Source: Cyanobacteriota bacterium (GTDB lineage: Bacteria; Cyanobacteriota; Cyanobacteriia; CACIAM-69d). From it: a DNA stretch of 64,000 bases. The notes under the pieces are model-generated. The model had not been told where the DNA came from. It ran no database searches and was given only the letters and a program-made list of their open reading frames with translations. A program made the position numbers and the translations under genes. The stretch lies in contig JAKRSF010000013.1 of NCBI GenBank assembly GCA_022402445.1, positions 301,304 through 365,303 on the forward strand, read 5' to 3'. Positions 18,773 through 26,991 of the stretch are shown here, one piece after another. The number at the start of each line of letters is the position of its first letter. Position 1 is the first letter of the stretch.

Positions 18773-18907
18773 CCGTAGGGGCGGGGTTTTCCCGCCCGGT
18801 TTCCCGCCCAGTCCCCTGCCTAGTGCCTGCGATCCCTGATGCGCTCAAGGTTGAACGGGTTTGTGGCGATCGCGTGGGGCAGGGTTGGAAGACCCAACCC
18901 CTACGGT
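18773..18907 (-). repeat. ~130-bp dispersed intergenic element, copy A
   Basis: Bounded by inverted CCGTAGGGG (18775) and CCCCTACGG (18898-18906). Read on minus it starts CCGTAGGGGTTGGGTCTTCC and contains AAACCCGTTCAACC and GGGACTGGGCGGG. Related copies lie at 40838-40957 and 63823-63985. All sit outside genes. The end nearest chlN (GGGCGGG/CCCGCCC around a TTTT-containing loop) could terminate transcription. Confidence 0.75.
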
Positions 18908-18973
18908 GACGGAATTGGCGAGATGTCCTCAGCCCCTGATCTGAGGGAATTTTGGACGATTGGATGATTGGCC

Positions 18974-20167
18974 CTAGAGAAGGGCGGCCAGATCCAGGTC
19001 GGTGTCGGGGGGAATGAGGGGGCGATCGCCCAGGCGTTTAGCGAGATACTGGGCGGCGGCGACCCCGGACTGGAGGGCCGCTTCGACCCCATCGCCAATG
19101 CACCAGTCCCCCGCGCAGACCAGCGGCGGCCAGCGATCGCCCCCGAGGATCAAACAGGGCACCCCCGCAGCCCGCTGCACGGTGCCGTAGCGCCAACGGT
19201 GAACCCGCACCCAGTCCGCCTGATCCAGGGGCAGGGCCGTGCGATCGCTCGCCAGCTTCAGCAGGGCGGGGCCAGCGGCGGCCAGGGCATCCCCCTCTAG
19301 ATCGATATAGGGTTCCGCCCCCTCGGCGGTGGTTTGTAGAACAATCGCGGGCTCCGGCGCATCCACCTGTTTACGATCCTCGCGGGATAGCCACGCCAGG
19401 GCGCGATCGCCCTCGAAGGTAATTGAACCCCACCCCTGCCAGGGGGCCGCATCGAGATCCACATCCATGCCATAGCCCGCCGTCACCGTCAGGCACGGGC
19501 CATAGGCCACATTGGCGAAATAGTGGGCACATTGGGGATCTAAAGTCCCCAGGGAATTTAATAAGGCCGCCGTCTGGGGAGCCGGGGCCGCCAGCAGCAG
19601 CGCCCGCGCCTCAAACTGATCCGGCGGTTCGGTAGACGCATCGGGCCGGGGGCGATCGCAGCGCACCCGCCAGAGATCCGGAGTGATGGGGGAGCGATCC
19701 AAAAGCATGGCGCGCCGATTGAACCGGATCGGCAGATCATCCACCAGGGCCTTGGCGATCGCCGAGAGACCATTGGGGGCCACATAGCGCGAATCCTCCG
19801 CCACCGTGCGGTTGCCCTGGCCATCGAGACAGTAGGCCGGACTGGTCCAGGGACCCAGCACCCCCCGCCCCACCAGCCCCCGCCGCAACTGCCGCGACAG
19901 CACCCCGCGATCGCTCCAATAGCGCACCCCGCGATCGAGATGCAGCGTCCCCTCCCGGCGGGTATTGAGGCGACCCCCCGTGCCGCGCGACTTCTCCAAA
20001 ATTTCGACCCCATAGCCCGCCGCCTTCAGCAGGCGCGCCGCCACCAGCCCCGCCAGCCCCGCCCCCACCACCACAATCGGCAGGTGCTCGGTGCTGTCCC
20101 CCTCGCGATCGGGGGTCTCGACATCGCGGGGACGTTCCGCCAAGGGCACATTCGGGTCGGCAACCAT
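18974..20167 (-). CDS. FAD-dependent oxidoreductase, renalase-like
   Basis: The product is 397 residues from the ATG at 20167 (MVADPNVPLAERP). A dinucleotide-binding fold opens the core: IVVVGAGLAGLVAARLLKAAGYGVEILEKSRGTGGR, seen in pieces, where SRGTGGR is characteristic of renalase-like proteins, then LDRGVRYWSD. C-terminal motifs are WRYGTVQRA, CLILGGDRWPPLVCAGDWC and GVEAALQSGVAAAQYL, which bind the FAD. Substrate is unknown; a cytosolic amine or NAD(P)H oxidase is one option. The frame stays open to 20344, but that extension is Pro-rich and unlikely. It faces the YaaW gene divergently. Confidence 0.8.
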   Translation of the reverse strand: MVADPNVPLAERPRDVETPDREGDSTEHLPIVVVGAGLAGLVAARLLKAAGYGVEILEKSRGTGGRLNTRREGTLHLDRGVRYWSDRGVLSRQLRRGLVGRGVLGPWTSPAYCLDGQGNRTVAEDSRYVAPNGLSAIAKALVDDLPIRFNRRAMLLDRSPITPDLWRVRCDRPRPDASTEPPDQFEARALLLAAPAPQTAALLNSLGTLDPQCAHYFANVAYGPCLTVTAGYGMDVDLDAAPWQGWGSITFEGDRALAWLSREDRKQVDAPEPAIVLQTTAEGAEPYIDLEGDALAAAGPALLKLASDRTALPLDQADWVRVHRWRYGTVQRAAGVPCLILGGDRWPPLVCAGDWCIGDGVEAALQSGVAAAQYLAKRLGDRPLIPPDTDLDLAALL

Positions 20168-20532
20168 CACGGGCACGGGGGGGGAGTGGAGGAGTGGATA
20201 GGGGACAGCCCCCAGGGGGGCAGCGGCCGGGGCGGGAAGCCAGTCTGTGGGGTAGGCTATGCTCCCCCTGTTTAGCTTTTGGCTAGATTTTGATCTAGGT
20301 TTCCCGTTTCCCGCGCGATCGCCGCCGTCAACAGGAATCGTCAACAGAAAAGTAACTGAAAACGGCGGAAATGTCCCCCATCGGGGCTCGGGGCGATCGC
20401 GGCGACCGGGCGAAGGGGGATCTGTACAATAGATTCGGAGATTGGCACGGGCACAGCAAATCGCGCTCCAGCGGCCCCGACGCGATCGCGCCGACCATTC
20501 CTAAAATTCCCTTCTCGACGGAGGACGTGACG

Positions 20533-21432
20533 GTGGACGAACTGAGGTCGGCCCTGGAGTTGGCGACGGAGGAGGAACTGCGGGAACTGACGCAGGTGCT
20601 CTTTGCCCGTAAGTTTAATCCCCTCGATTATGTGGCAGCCCCGGACCCGCTGGATGTGCAAAGCCGCGATCGCCAAGCCTGGATCGATCTGCTGGAGCAA
20701 CGGTTTCGCTTCCTGGCCGCCGATGGCCTGACGGTGCTGCGGGGGGAGGCGGCGGACTTTTCCTACCGCGATGCTCTGGTGCGGGTGTGCCATTACCTGA
20801 AGCTGCCCTACCGGGACTGCTGGTCCACGATGGAGTTGGAGTCGGAGATTTTTCTGGCCCTGCTCGATCGCGCCTGGGGACGGCTCCCGGAGGCCAATCA
20901 AGCCGCCCTGACGGCCCAGGTGCAGCGATCGCTGGCGGGGACGGCCCTGCTGGAGCGGCTCCCGGCGGTGTGGCGATCGGATCCCGTGCGGCTGATGCTC
21001 AAGGGGGGCGGGGCGCTGGCGTTGGATATGGCGGTGCGGCCTTTGCTGTTGCGCCACATTGCCTATCAGTTTGCGGTGCATTTTGCGCGCTATGAGGCGG
21101 CGCGGCTGGCGATCGCCACGGGCACGGGGGCGGCGGCGGCGTTGCAGGGGCAGGTGGCGGCCCAGATGGCGCGGCGGGGCATGGCCCTGACGGCGGCGCG
21201 GTACGGGGCGGCGCGGACGGTGTTGGCGGTGCTGGGGCCGGCCCTGTGGGCGCTGTTTTTGATGGATTTGGGCTGGCGGGCGATCGCCACGAACTATGGC
21301 CGCATTGTGCCGACGGTCTTTGCCTTAGCTCAAATTCGCCTGACCCGGGGGGGGGACGAGGGCGATCGCGCCGAAGATCCCTGGAACGACGGCTGGGACG
21401 ACGGCTGGCCCTGTGAACTGGTGGGGGCCTAG
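20533..21432 (+). CDS. YaaW/UPF0174-family protein
   Basis: With a GTG start at 20533 (VDELRSALELATEEELREL), preceded by GGAGG 8 nt upstream, the product is 299 residues. It has TQVLFARKFNPLDYVAAP, a helical middle (RDCWSTMELESEIFLALLDRAW in segments) and a C-terminal Ala/Gly-rich region with membrane-like helices (ARTVLAVLGPALWALFLMDL, in part) plus TVFALAQIRL. This pattern resembles the YaaW/UPF0174 family, whose function is unknown. The frame is open back to ATG 20371; that extension looks non-conserved. It ends directly against the next gene's GTG. Confidence 0.65.
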   Translation: MDELRSALELATEEELRELTQVLFARKFNPLDYVAAPDPLDVQSRDRQAWIDLLEQRFRFLAADGLTVLRGEAADFSYRDALVRVCHYLKLPYRDCWSTMELESEIFLALLDRAWGRLPEANQAALTAQVQRSLAGTALLERLPAVWRSDPVRLMLKGGGALALDMAVRPLLLRHIAYQFAVHFARYEAARLAIATGTGAAAALQGQVAAQMARRGMALTAARYGAARTVLAVLGPALWALFLMDLGWRAIATNYGRIVPTVFALAQIRLTRGGDEGDRAEDPWNDGWDDGWPCELVGA

Positions 21433-22848
21433 GTGCGCCGACGGTTTTTACCTCAACCTTTGCCCCAGTTGTTGCCGCGATCCCCATCGACGGCGGGGGT
21501 GATCCAGGGGCATCCCACGGCGGCGGATCTCGATGGGCCGTGGCGATGGGGCCAGTGGGGGCTGTTGCTGTTGCCCCTGGTGCCGTCGATCGCGGCGCTG
21601 CTGTGGTTTGGGGCGATGGCGGTGACGACGCGGCGGCGGTGGGATCGGGTGCGGCGCGATCGCCTGGTCCAGGGATTTGGCCTGCTGGGCCTGTGGATGG
21701 CTTTGACGACGATCTGGGCCACCGATCGCGGGGCGGCCCTGTTGGGTTTAGCGAACTTTTTGCCGTATTTCTGGGCCTTCGGGGCGATCGCCCAACTGAT
21801 CACCCATCCGGCCCAACTGCGGCACCTGGGGCGGCTGATCTATTGGAGCGCGCTGCCGGTGGCGATCCTGGGCCTCGGCCAGATGGGGGGCCTGTGGGCG
21901 GGGCCGATCCAGGTGCCGGGGTTGATCGACTGGCCCCTGGCGGCGGGGGGGCTGCCGTTGGGGCGGCTGTCGGCGTCCTTTGGCTATACGAACGGGGCGG
22001 CCTGCTATTTGGCGATCGCCCTTTGTTTAGGGTTGGGGGAGGGGGCAATTTTGCTGCGGCAGGGCCAGGGGCGATCCTGGCGGTGGGGGCTGCACTGGGC
22101 GGCGGCGGTGCCCGTGGCGATCGCCCTGGTCTGGACCCATTCCCGCATGGGCTGGGGGGTGCTGGGGGCGGCGGGGCTGATCTATGGCCTGCTGCTGGGC
22201 TGGCGATCGCTGGTGGCGGCCATCCTGGGTTTGGTGGGGCTGGTGGCCGGGTCCGCCTTTGGTCCCGACGCGATCGCCCAGCCCCTGCGGCGGGTGGTGC
22301 CCGAGATCATCTGGGGACGGCTCAACGACAGCCTCTACCCCGATCGCCCCGTGGCCACCCTGCGCTGGTTCCAGTGGTATTTCAGCGGCAAATTGATTGC
22401 CCTCAAACCCTTAACGGGCTGGGGATTGCGCAGTTTTGAAGGGATCTACCAGCAGCAGACGGGCCTCTGGCTGGGCCATCCCCACAATCTGCTGTTGATG
22501 GTGGCGGCGGAAACGGGGCTCCCCGGCGCGATCGCCCTGGGGGTGCTGGTGGCGGTGGCCTTGGGCCGTGCGGTCCACTGGCTCATCCAAAACCGCCCCG
22601 CCGAAAGAAATCCTAAAGGCCCTTTTCCTGAAAATGGTGGGCTCGGACGCGATCGCGCCGCCGTGGTTCCGTGGTTGAGCCTGTTTTCGATCGCCATCGC
22701 CTTCGGGGCCACCGTGGCGTTCCACAGTACAGATGTGCTGCTGTTTGACTGGCGCATTAACCTGGTGGGTTGGCTGCTGTTGGCGGGCCTGTGGGGTAAT
22801 CTAACCAACGCCATGGCCTTCACGCCGCGATCGCGCGATCGCCTGTGA
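21433..22848 (+). CDS. O-antigen ligase-like polytopic membrane protein
   Basis: 471 residues with about ten to twelve membrane helices. The long periplasmic loop, with LNDSLYPDRPVATLRWFQWY, the segment GWGLRSFEGIYQQQTGLW and LGHPHNLLLMVAAETGLPG, matches the Wzy_C/O-antigen ligase superfamily, where the H-N-x-x-L element is typical. Such proteins polymerise or transfer surface polysaccharides. The GTG start at 21433 follows the stop of the YaaW gene without a gap, indicating translational coupling. The exact substrate cannot be told. Confidence 0.78.
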   Translation: MRRRFLPQPLPQLLPRSPSTAGVIQGHPTAADLDGPWRWGQWGLLLLPLVPSIAALLWFGAMAVTTRRRWDRVRRDRLVQGFGLLGLWMALTTIWATDRGAALLGLANFLPYFWAFGAIAQLITHPAQLRHLGRLIYWSALPVAILGLGQMGGLWAGPIQVPGLIDWPLAAGGLPLGRLSASFGYTNGAACYLAIALCLGLGEGAILLRQGQGRSWRWGLHWAAAVPVAIALVWTHSRMGWGVLGAAGLIYGLLLGWRSLVAAILGLVGLVAGSAFGPDAIAQPLRRVVPEIIWGRLNDSLYPDRPVATLRWFQWYFSGKLIALKPLTGWGLRSFEGIYQQQTGLWLGHPHNLLLMVAAETGLPGAIALGVLVAVALGRAVHWLIQNRPAERNPKGPFPENGGLGRDRAAVVPWLSLFSIAIAFGATVAFHSTDVLLFDWRINLVGWLLLAGLWGNLTNAMAFTPRSRDRL

Positions 22849-22901
22849 AATCCCCCCGTTCACCCGCCCTTCCAACATTTCCAAAGCTTCTAGAGGTCGA
22901 A

Positions 22902-23147
22902 ATGTCCGATCAGTCCCACCCCAATGGCCCCAGCCCGTCCGACGCGATCGCGGTGCAGATCAACGGCGAACTCCAGCCCTGCCCCGACGGCCTCAACCTC
23001 CCGGCCCTGTTGGAACATTTGGGGTTAAACCCGCGCCTGCTGGCGGTGGAATACAACGGCGAAATCCTCCATCGCCAGTATTGGGAGGGGACGGCCATCC
23101 GTCCGGGGGACCAAATTGAGATTGTTACAATCGTAGGTGGCGGTTGA
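22902..23147 (+). CDS. thiS: Sulphur carrier protein ThiS
   Basis: Small ubiquitin-like carrier whose C-terminal thiocarboxylate supplies sulphur for the thiazole ring of thiamine. From ATG 22902 (MSDQSHPNG) it has 81 residues: a disordered N-terminus of about 18 residues, then IAVQINGELQPCPDGLNLPALL, in parts, ALLEHLGLNPRLLAVEYNGEI and VTIVGGG. The terminal Gly-Gly needed for adenylation is present. thiG and thiE are not nearby. The start just follows the upstream gene, so co-transcription is possible. Confidence 0.93.
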   Translation: MSDQSHPNGPSPSDAIAVQINGELQPCPDGLNLPALLEHLGLNPRLLAVEYNGEILHRQYWEGTAIRPGDQIEIVTIVGGG

Positions 23148-23296
23148 ACGGCGCGAAATCCTTGCGGGATAAGCCAAATCGGCCCTGATCTGCATGGCCC
23201 CCCGGCGGGGGTGCGATTGGGATCCTGGCTAGACGTTCGGGCGATCGCCGCGCCCTCCCCCTAGGGTTCCGATTCCCATCCCCCCTTTGATTTGCT

Positions 23297-24298
23297 ATGA
23301 AATTTAAGCTTTTTTCCCATCTGTCGAGGCCCCAGGGTGGTGCTTGGCCCCTACGGCTGCCCCTGAACTTCTGGCGCGGCGCGATCGCCCTGGCCCTGGC
23401 CCTCGCGATGACCTTTGGACCGGCGGCGGATGCCCTCGCGGCCCGCAGCGGTGGACGCATGGGGGGCGGCTCCTTCCGGCGATCGGCCCCCACCCGGTCC
23501 TACTCCGGCGGCGGCACCTACCGCAGCGGCGGCTTCGGGGGCGGCATTGGCTTCCCGTTCCTGCTGCCGTTCTTTGGCTTTGGGGGCTTTGGCAGCCTCT
23601 TTACCCTGCTGATTGGCTTGGCGGTGATCAATTTCCTGGTCAATGCCTTCCGTAATTTTGGCGGCGGTGAGGGGGGCGATCGCACCTATGGCAGCCGGGG
23701 CGGTGGTCTGGTGACCGTGGCCCAGGTGCAGGTGGGTTTGCTGTCGGCGGCGCGATCGCTCCAGGAAGACCTCGATCGCATGGCCCAAACCGCCGATACG
23801 GGCACCGAAGCGGGCCGCGCCCAGGTGTTGCAGGAAACGGTCCTGAGTCTGCTGCGCCATCCGGAGTACTGGAAATATGGCAATGCGGAGTGCGATCGCA
23901 CCGCCCTGGAGGCGGCGGAGGTGGCCTTTGGGCGGCTGTCCCTGATGGAGCGATCGAAATTTACCGAAGAAACCCTCTCGAACTACGGGGGCCAGTTGCA
24001 GGGCCGCTCCCCCGCCGGAAGCCTCGCCGCCGGTGACCAGGGGGACAGCGCGATCGCCCCTTCGGAGGATTACGGCGAATACATCGTGGTGACGATCTTG
24101 ATTGCCGTCGAGGCGAACCTGGCCTTCCCGGCGACGATCACCAGCGCGACGGATCTGCGCCAAGCCATCAGCCAGATGGGCACCGTCTCGGCGAGCGATC
24201 TGCTGGCCCTGGAGGTGCTGTGGACGCCCCAGGCCAGCGGCGATGCCCTCACGACGGATGACATGATGGCCCATTATCCCGAGCTGCGGTTGGTGTAG
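23297..24298 (+). CDS. DUF1517-domain membrane protein
   Basis: 333 residues. A signal or anchor segment ([21 protein letters not shown], in part) precedes a Gly/Ser/Arg-rich stretch ([20 protein letters not shown], etc.). A membrane helix follows ([17 protein letters not shown]), then a soluble domain with [47 protein letters not shown] and [20 protein letters not shown]. This is the DUF1517 architecture of cyanobacteria and plastids; the plant homologue FLAP1 acts in acclimation to fluctuating light. A thylakoid or envelope role is inferred from that. Confidence 0.88.
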   Translation: MKFKLFSHLSRPQGGAWPLRLPLNFWRGAIALALALAMTFGPAADALAARSGGRMGGGSFRRSAPTRSYSGGGTYRSGGFGGGIGFPFLLPFFGFGGFGSLFTLLIGLAVINFLVNAFRNFGGGEGGDRTYGSRGGGLVTVAQVQVGLLSAARSLQEDLDRMAQTADTGTEAGRAQVLQETVLSLLRHPEYWKYGNAECDRTALEAAEVAFGRLSLMERSKFTEETLSNYGGQLQGRSPAGSLAAGDQGDSAIAPSEDYGEYIVVTILIAVEANLAFPATITSATDLRQAISQMGTVSASDLLALEVLWTPQASGDALTTDDMMAHYPELRLV

Positions 24299-24309
24299 GG
24301 GGCGGAAGG

Positions 24310-25032
24310 TTGGAGAGGGAACAGGGGGCGATCGCGTGGCCCCGCACCGCCGCTGAGGCCCGCGCCCAACAGGAAACCCTGCGCCCCTGCGCTCGCCTGG
24401 TGGATGATGCCGCCACGAATCTGGGGGCGATCGCCCATGTGGCGGGGGTGGATGTGGGGTTTGAGGATCACTACGCGATCGCGCGGGCGGCGGTGGCGGT
24501 CCTGAATTTTCCGGCGCTGGAGCTGGTGGACTGGGCGATTGCCCGACGACCCACCCCCTTCCCCTATGTGCCCGGTCTGCTGTCGTTCCGGGAGGTGCCG
24601 GTGATTTTGGATGCCCTCGCTAAGGTGTCCGTGCGGCCCGATGTGATCCTTTGCGACGGCCAGGGCTATGCCCATCCCCGCCGGTTTGGTTTGGCCTGCC
24701 ACCTGGGGGTGCTGCTGGATGTGCCCACCCTCGGGGCGGCGAAATCCCGGCTCCTTGGCGAGCATGATCCCCTGGGCGGCGATCGCGGGGCCTATCAACC
24801 CCTGCGCGATCGCGGTGAAATCATTGGAGCCGTTTTGCGCACCCGCACCGACGTCAAACCCCTCTACGTTTCCCCCGGCCATCGCCTCAGCCTCGACCGC
24901 GCGATCGCCCTCACCCTCGCCTGCACCCGCCGCTACCGCCTGCCGGAAACCACCCGCTGGGCCGACAAACTCGCCTCCAATCGCGGCAACATTTTGGAAA
25001 CCCTCGGGGAGCAGCCCCATCGATGGGCTTGA
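24310..25032 (+). CDS. nfi: Endonuclease V (deoxyinosine 3' endonuclease)
   Basis: Cuts DNA one base 3' of deoxyinosine, starting repair of deaminated adenine. The 240-residue frame has the catalytic Asp in [24 protein letters not shown], the metal-binding Asp in [32 protein letters not shown], and [16 protein letters not shown]. The start is TTG at 24310, 11 bp after the previous stop, so the gene probably rides on the DUF1517 transcript. Length is normal for the family. Confidence 0.93.
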   Translation: MEREQGAIAWPRTAAEARAQQETLRPCARLVDDAATNLGAIAHVAGVDVGFEDHYAIARAAVAVLNFPALELVDWAIARRPTPFPYVPGLLSFREVPVILDALAKVSVRPDVILCDGQGYAHPRRFGLACHLGVLLDVPTLGAAKSRLLGEHDPLGGDRGAYQPLRDRGEIIGAVLRTRTDVKPLYVSPGHRLSLDRAIALTLACTRRYRLPETTRWADKLASNRGNILETLGEQPHRWA

Positions 25033-25104
25033 GCGATTTGTCCCCATCGCCCCTGTGAACAATGCTTCACAGTCAAGCTGTCACTTAAAGTGCGCTGTCT
25101 GGGA

Positions 25105-25431
25105 TCATCGCGATCGCCGCCGCCGTTCTTGGTTCAAGGCCGCGATCGCCCAGACAACCCCCAGAGCGAGCCCCAAAAAGCCAAGGGGCAGGGTAAAGAA
25201 GATCCACCATCCCGCCACGAACAGGCCCGCCAATAATCCCCCCACCTCCCAGGGGCCAATCTGACAGGCATTGACCATCCCCTCATTCAAGGAGCAGTTG
25301 CCCAGGTTCGCCACCGCGATCGCCAGCAGCACCGACAGCAGGGGCAGCACCGCCAGCACCCCGCTCCCCAGGATCAGCAGCAGCGGATAGCGAAGGATTC
25401 TGAGGATCGTTTTAAAGCGTCGCCCCATCAC
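25105..25431 (-). CDS. Hypothetical small membrane protein
   Basis: 108 residues with three likely membrane helices: YPLLLILGSGVLAVLPLLSV in pieces, VGGLLAGLFVAGWWIFFTLP in pieces and FLGLALGVVWAIAAL. A loop with two Cys (NCSLNEGMVNACQIG) lies between the first two, possibly a disulphide on the outer side. Ends in RRRRSR. I do not recognise a family. The clear hydrophobic pattern supports a real gene. It is transcribed divergently from the PCP_red gene. Confidence 0.65.
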   Translation of the reverse strand: MMGRRFKTILRILRYPLLLILGSGVLAVLPLLSVLLAIAVANLGNCSLNEGMVNACQIGPWEVGGLLAGLFVAGWWIFFTLPLGFLGLALGVVWAIAALNQERRRRSR

Positions 25432-25542
25432 GCGCCCCCCAATCTGGCATTACAATTCCCGATGTAAGATTCATGCCCCTGCCGCCAACTCGCCCTGTGG
25501 GTACCGGCATTCGCATTATCCCCCACCACTTGGAGCCTCCCC

Positions 25543-25707
25543 ATGGAATGGACCGCCGAAGCGGAAGCAAAGCTCAAGGAAATCCCGTTTTTTGTGCGTC
25601 CCGCCGCCCGTAAAAAGATCGAAAAGTTTGCCCAAGAAAATAACGAAACTGTGATCACGGTAGAGGTTTACATCGCGGCAAAACAGAAATTTAATACCCG
25701 TTCCTAG
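25543..25707 (+). CDS. PCP_red-domain microprotein (54 aa)
   Basis: ATG 25543 opens MEWTAEAEAKLKEIPFFVRP, followed by AARKKIEKFAQENNETVITV and EVYIAAKQKFNTR, 54 residues in all. This is the small helical PCP_red domain (Pfam PF08369), which also occurs at the C-terminus of ChlB/BchB and related proteins, and as free-standing short cyanobacterial proteins. It is too short to stand out by length and its AT-richer codons differ from the shadows around it. Role is unknown; a chlorophyll-synthesis link is inferred from the domain and from chlL/chlN 7 kb away. Confidence 0.85.
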   Translation: MEWTAEAEAKLKEIPFFVRPAARKKIEKFAQENNETVITVEVYIAAKQKFNTRS

Positions 25708-25740
25708 GGCACCAAAAACCATCACGCCACCCCCAAAAGA

Positions 25741-25790
25741 CAAGGAGCTTAAGCCCCTTGCTCCAGCAAAGTTTAAGCCCCTTGCTTTAC
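25741..25790. terminator. Palindromic repeat between convergent genes, likely bidirectional terminator
   Basis: CAAGGAGCTT and AAGCCCCTTG (25741-25760) form a palindrome with a single mismatch. A partial second unit (TTTAAGCCCCTTGCTTT) follows at about 25771-25788. It lies between the ends of the PCP_red gene (plus) and the GerMN gene (minus). It shares CCCCTTGnTTTACCG with the hairpin at 14335. Confidence 0.55.
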
Positions 25791-25838
25791 CGAAATTAAG
25801 CATGGACTAGGCCCTGGAAGTGCCTTTCAAACTTTCCC

Positions 25839-26513
25839 CTAAAATGTTTCGCCATCCGCCTCAGGGCGCGTCATGGGCTGGGCAATGATGACCCCTTCAC
25901 CGCCGAGGGTTTCGAGGGGTTGTCCTTCCACCGAGAGCCAGACGGGGGCGGCGGGATTGAGGGTGGTGGCCGTATAAATCACCTGTTTGAGGCGACCGAT
26001 CATGGAGGCGGAGCCGCCGCCGCTGACGAATTCCGCCGATAGGTTGACGTGGATGCCGTCGTCCTTGACTTCGAGGCCCAGCAGGCGGGTGCCCTCGGGG
26101 ATGGTGGTAGTGAAATCGCCGCCGCTGGGGGTGGTGAGCAGTTGGTTGAGGGCGGCGCTGAGTTGGTCGGCGGGCCGATCGCGGGTGGCTAGGGTGATGG
26201 TTTTTTCGGAGACCGCGATCGCGGTGCCCGTATCCCGAACGCCGTAGATTTTGAGCGATCGCTCGACGGCCTGACCGGGGGTTGTGGCCGGATCCGCTGG
26301 CGTCGTGGGGGTGGCGGTCCCATCGGGGGCGGTGGCCTGGGGCGGTGTGCCCGCCGTGGGGGCTTCTGAATTTGCGGGAGATTCCTGGGGCGGCATGGGG
26401 GCGTCAGGGGTGCGGGTCAGCCATGCAACACCCGCGCCACCCACCAGGGCAGTGGCGATGACTCCCCCCAAAATGGCGGTGGGAAATCGGCGGACTGAAG
26501 GGCGATCGTCCAT
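25839..26513 (-). CDS. GerMN-domain protein with membrane anchor
   Basis: 224 residues. An N-terminal hydrophobic helix ([20 protein letters not shown], residues 13-32) anchors a Pro/Ala/Thr linker (about 33-85). The C-terminal domain has [35 protein letters not shown] in pieces, [22 protein letters not shown] in pieces, and a final [17 protein letters not shown] strand. This matches the GerMN/sporulation-type domain, present in many non-sporulating bacteria as an extracytoplasmic module. Function in cyanobacteria is unknown; attachment to the cell envelope is inferred. Confidence 0.85.
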   Translation of the reverse strand: MDDRPSVRRFPTAILGGVIATALVGGAGVAWLTRTPDAPMPPQESPANSEAPTAGTPPQATAPDGTATPTTPADPATTPGQAVERSLKIYGVRDTGTAIAVSEKTITLATRDRPADQLSAALNQLLTTPSGGDFTTTIPEGTRLLGLEVKDDGIHVNLSAEFVSGGGSASMIGRLKQVIYTATTLNPAAPVWLSVEGQPLETLGGEGVIIAQPMTRPEADGETF

Positions 26514-26991
26514 GGTGGCAAACCTCCTGACTGGGATTGGCGCTTAGGGCTATTTCCACGGCGATCGCGTGGCCCTCGGGATGGGATGGGGCGGCAATGG
26601 CGCGATCGCGTGGCCCTTGATTCCATTGTAGAGATTGGATGAAGGCGATCGCCCTGCCCAGGGGCAACAATCCTAGGAATGCGTCAGTAATCCCACGGAA
26701 TCAAATGGCAGCCTATTTGTTTCGACCTTTGTGAATAGCCTAAAAAATCCTTGTCCACAAGGGCATGGAAGGACGCTGAACTAGGGTGATCGCCCGTCCA
26801 TGGGGTTTGCGTAATCCGTTACCCGAGTTCAGAAGCACCTACCTATCTTCATCGATTCTTTATTGCTTCCGAAGATTTTCTTAAGACAATTTTGATTGAT
26901 TCCTCCTGCCGAATTAGAAGTTAGTTGAAGTAGCTTAGGAGAACCCCTTAGCATGATGCGCCCTGCGGCCATCCTGAACGGTCCCTGACCT
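26514..26991. other. Leader region of the first DUF4347/RTX gene
   Basis: About 480 bp. From 26784 onward it belongs to the tandem duplication and is nearly the same as 28874-29081, with about five to ten visible base changes. It is AT-richer than average (26860-26940), has TTTATTGC and AATTTTGATTGATT stretches, and should carry the promoter. No separate reading frame looks real. Confidence 0.5.

Noticed and set aside
20371..20532. N-terminal extension of the YaaW-type gene from ATG 20371
   Set aside because: The 54 extra residues are Arg/Asp/Gly-rich and unlike the family; GTG 20533 has GGAGG at good spacing.
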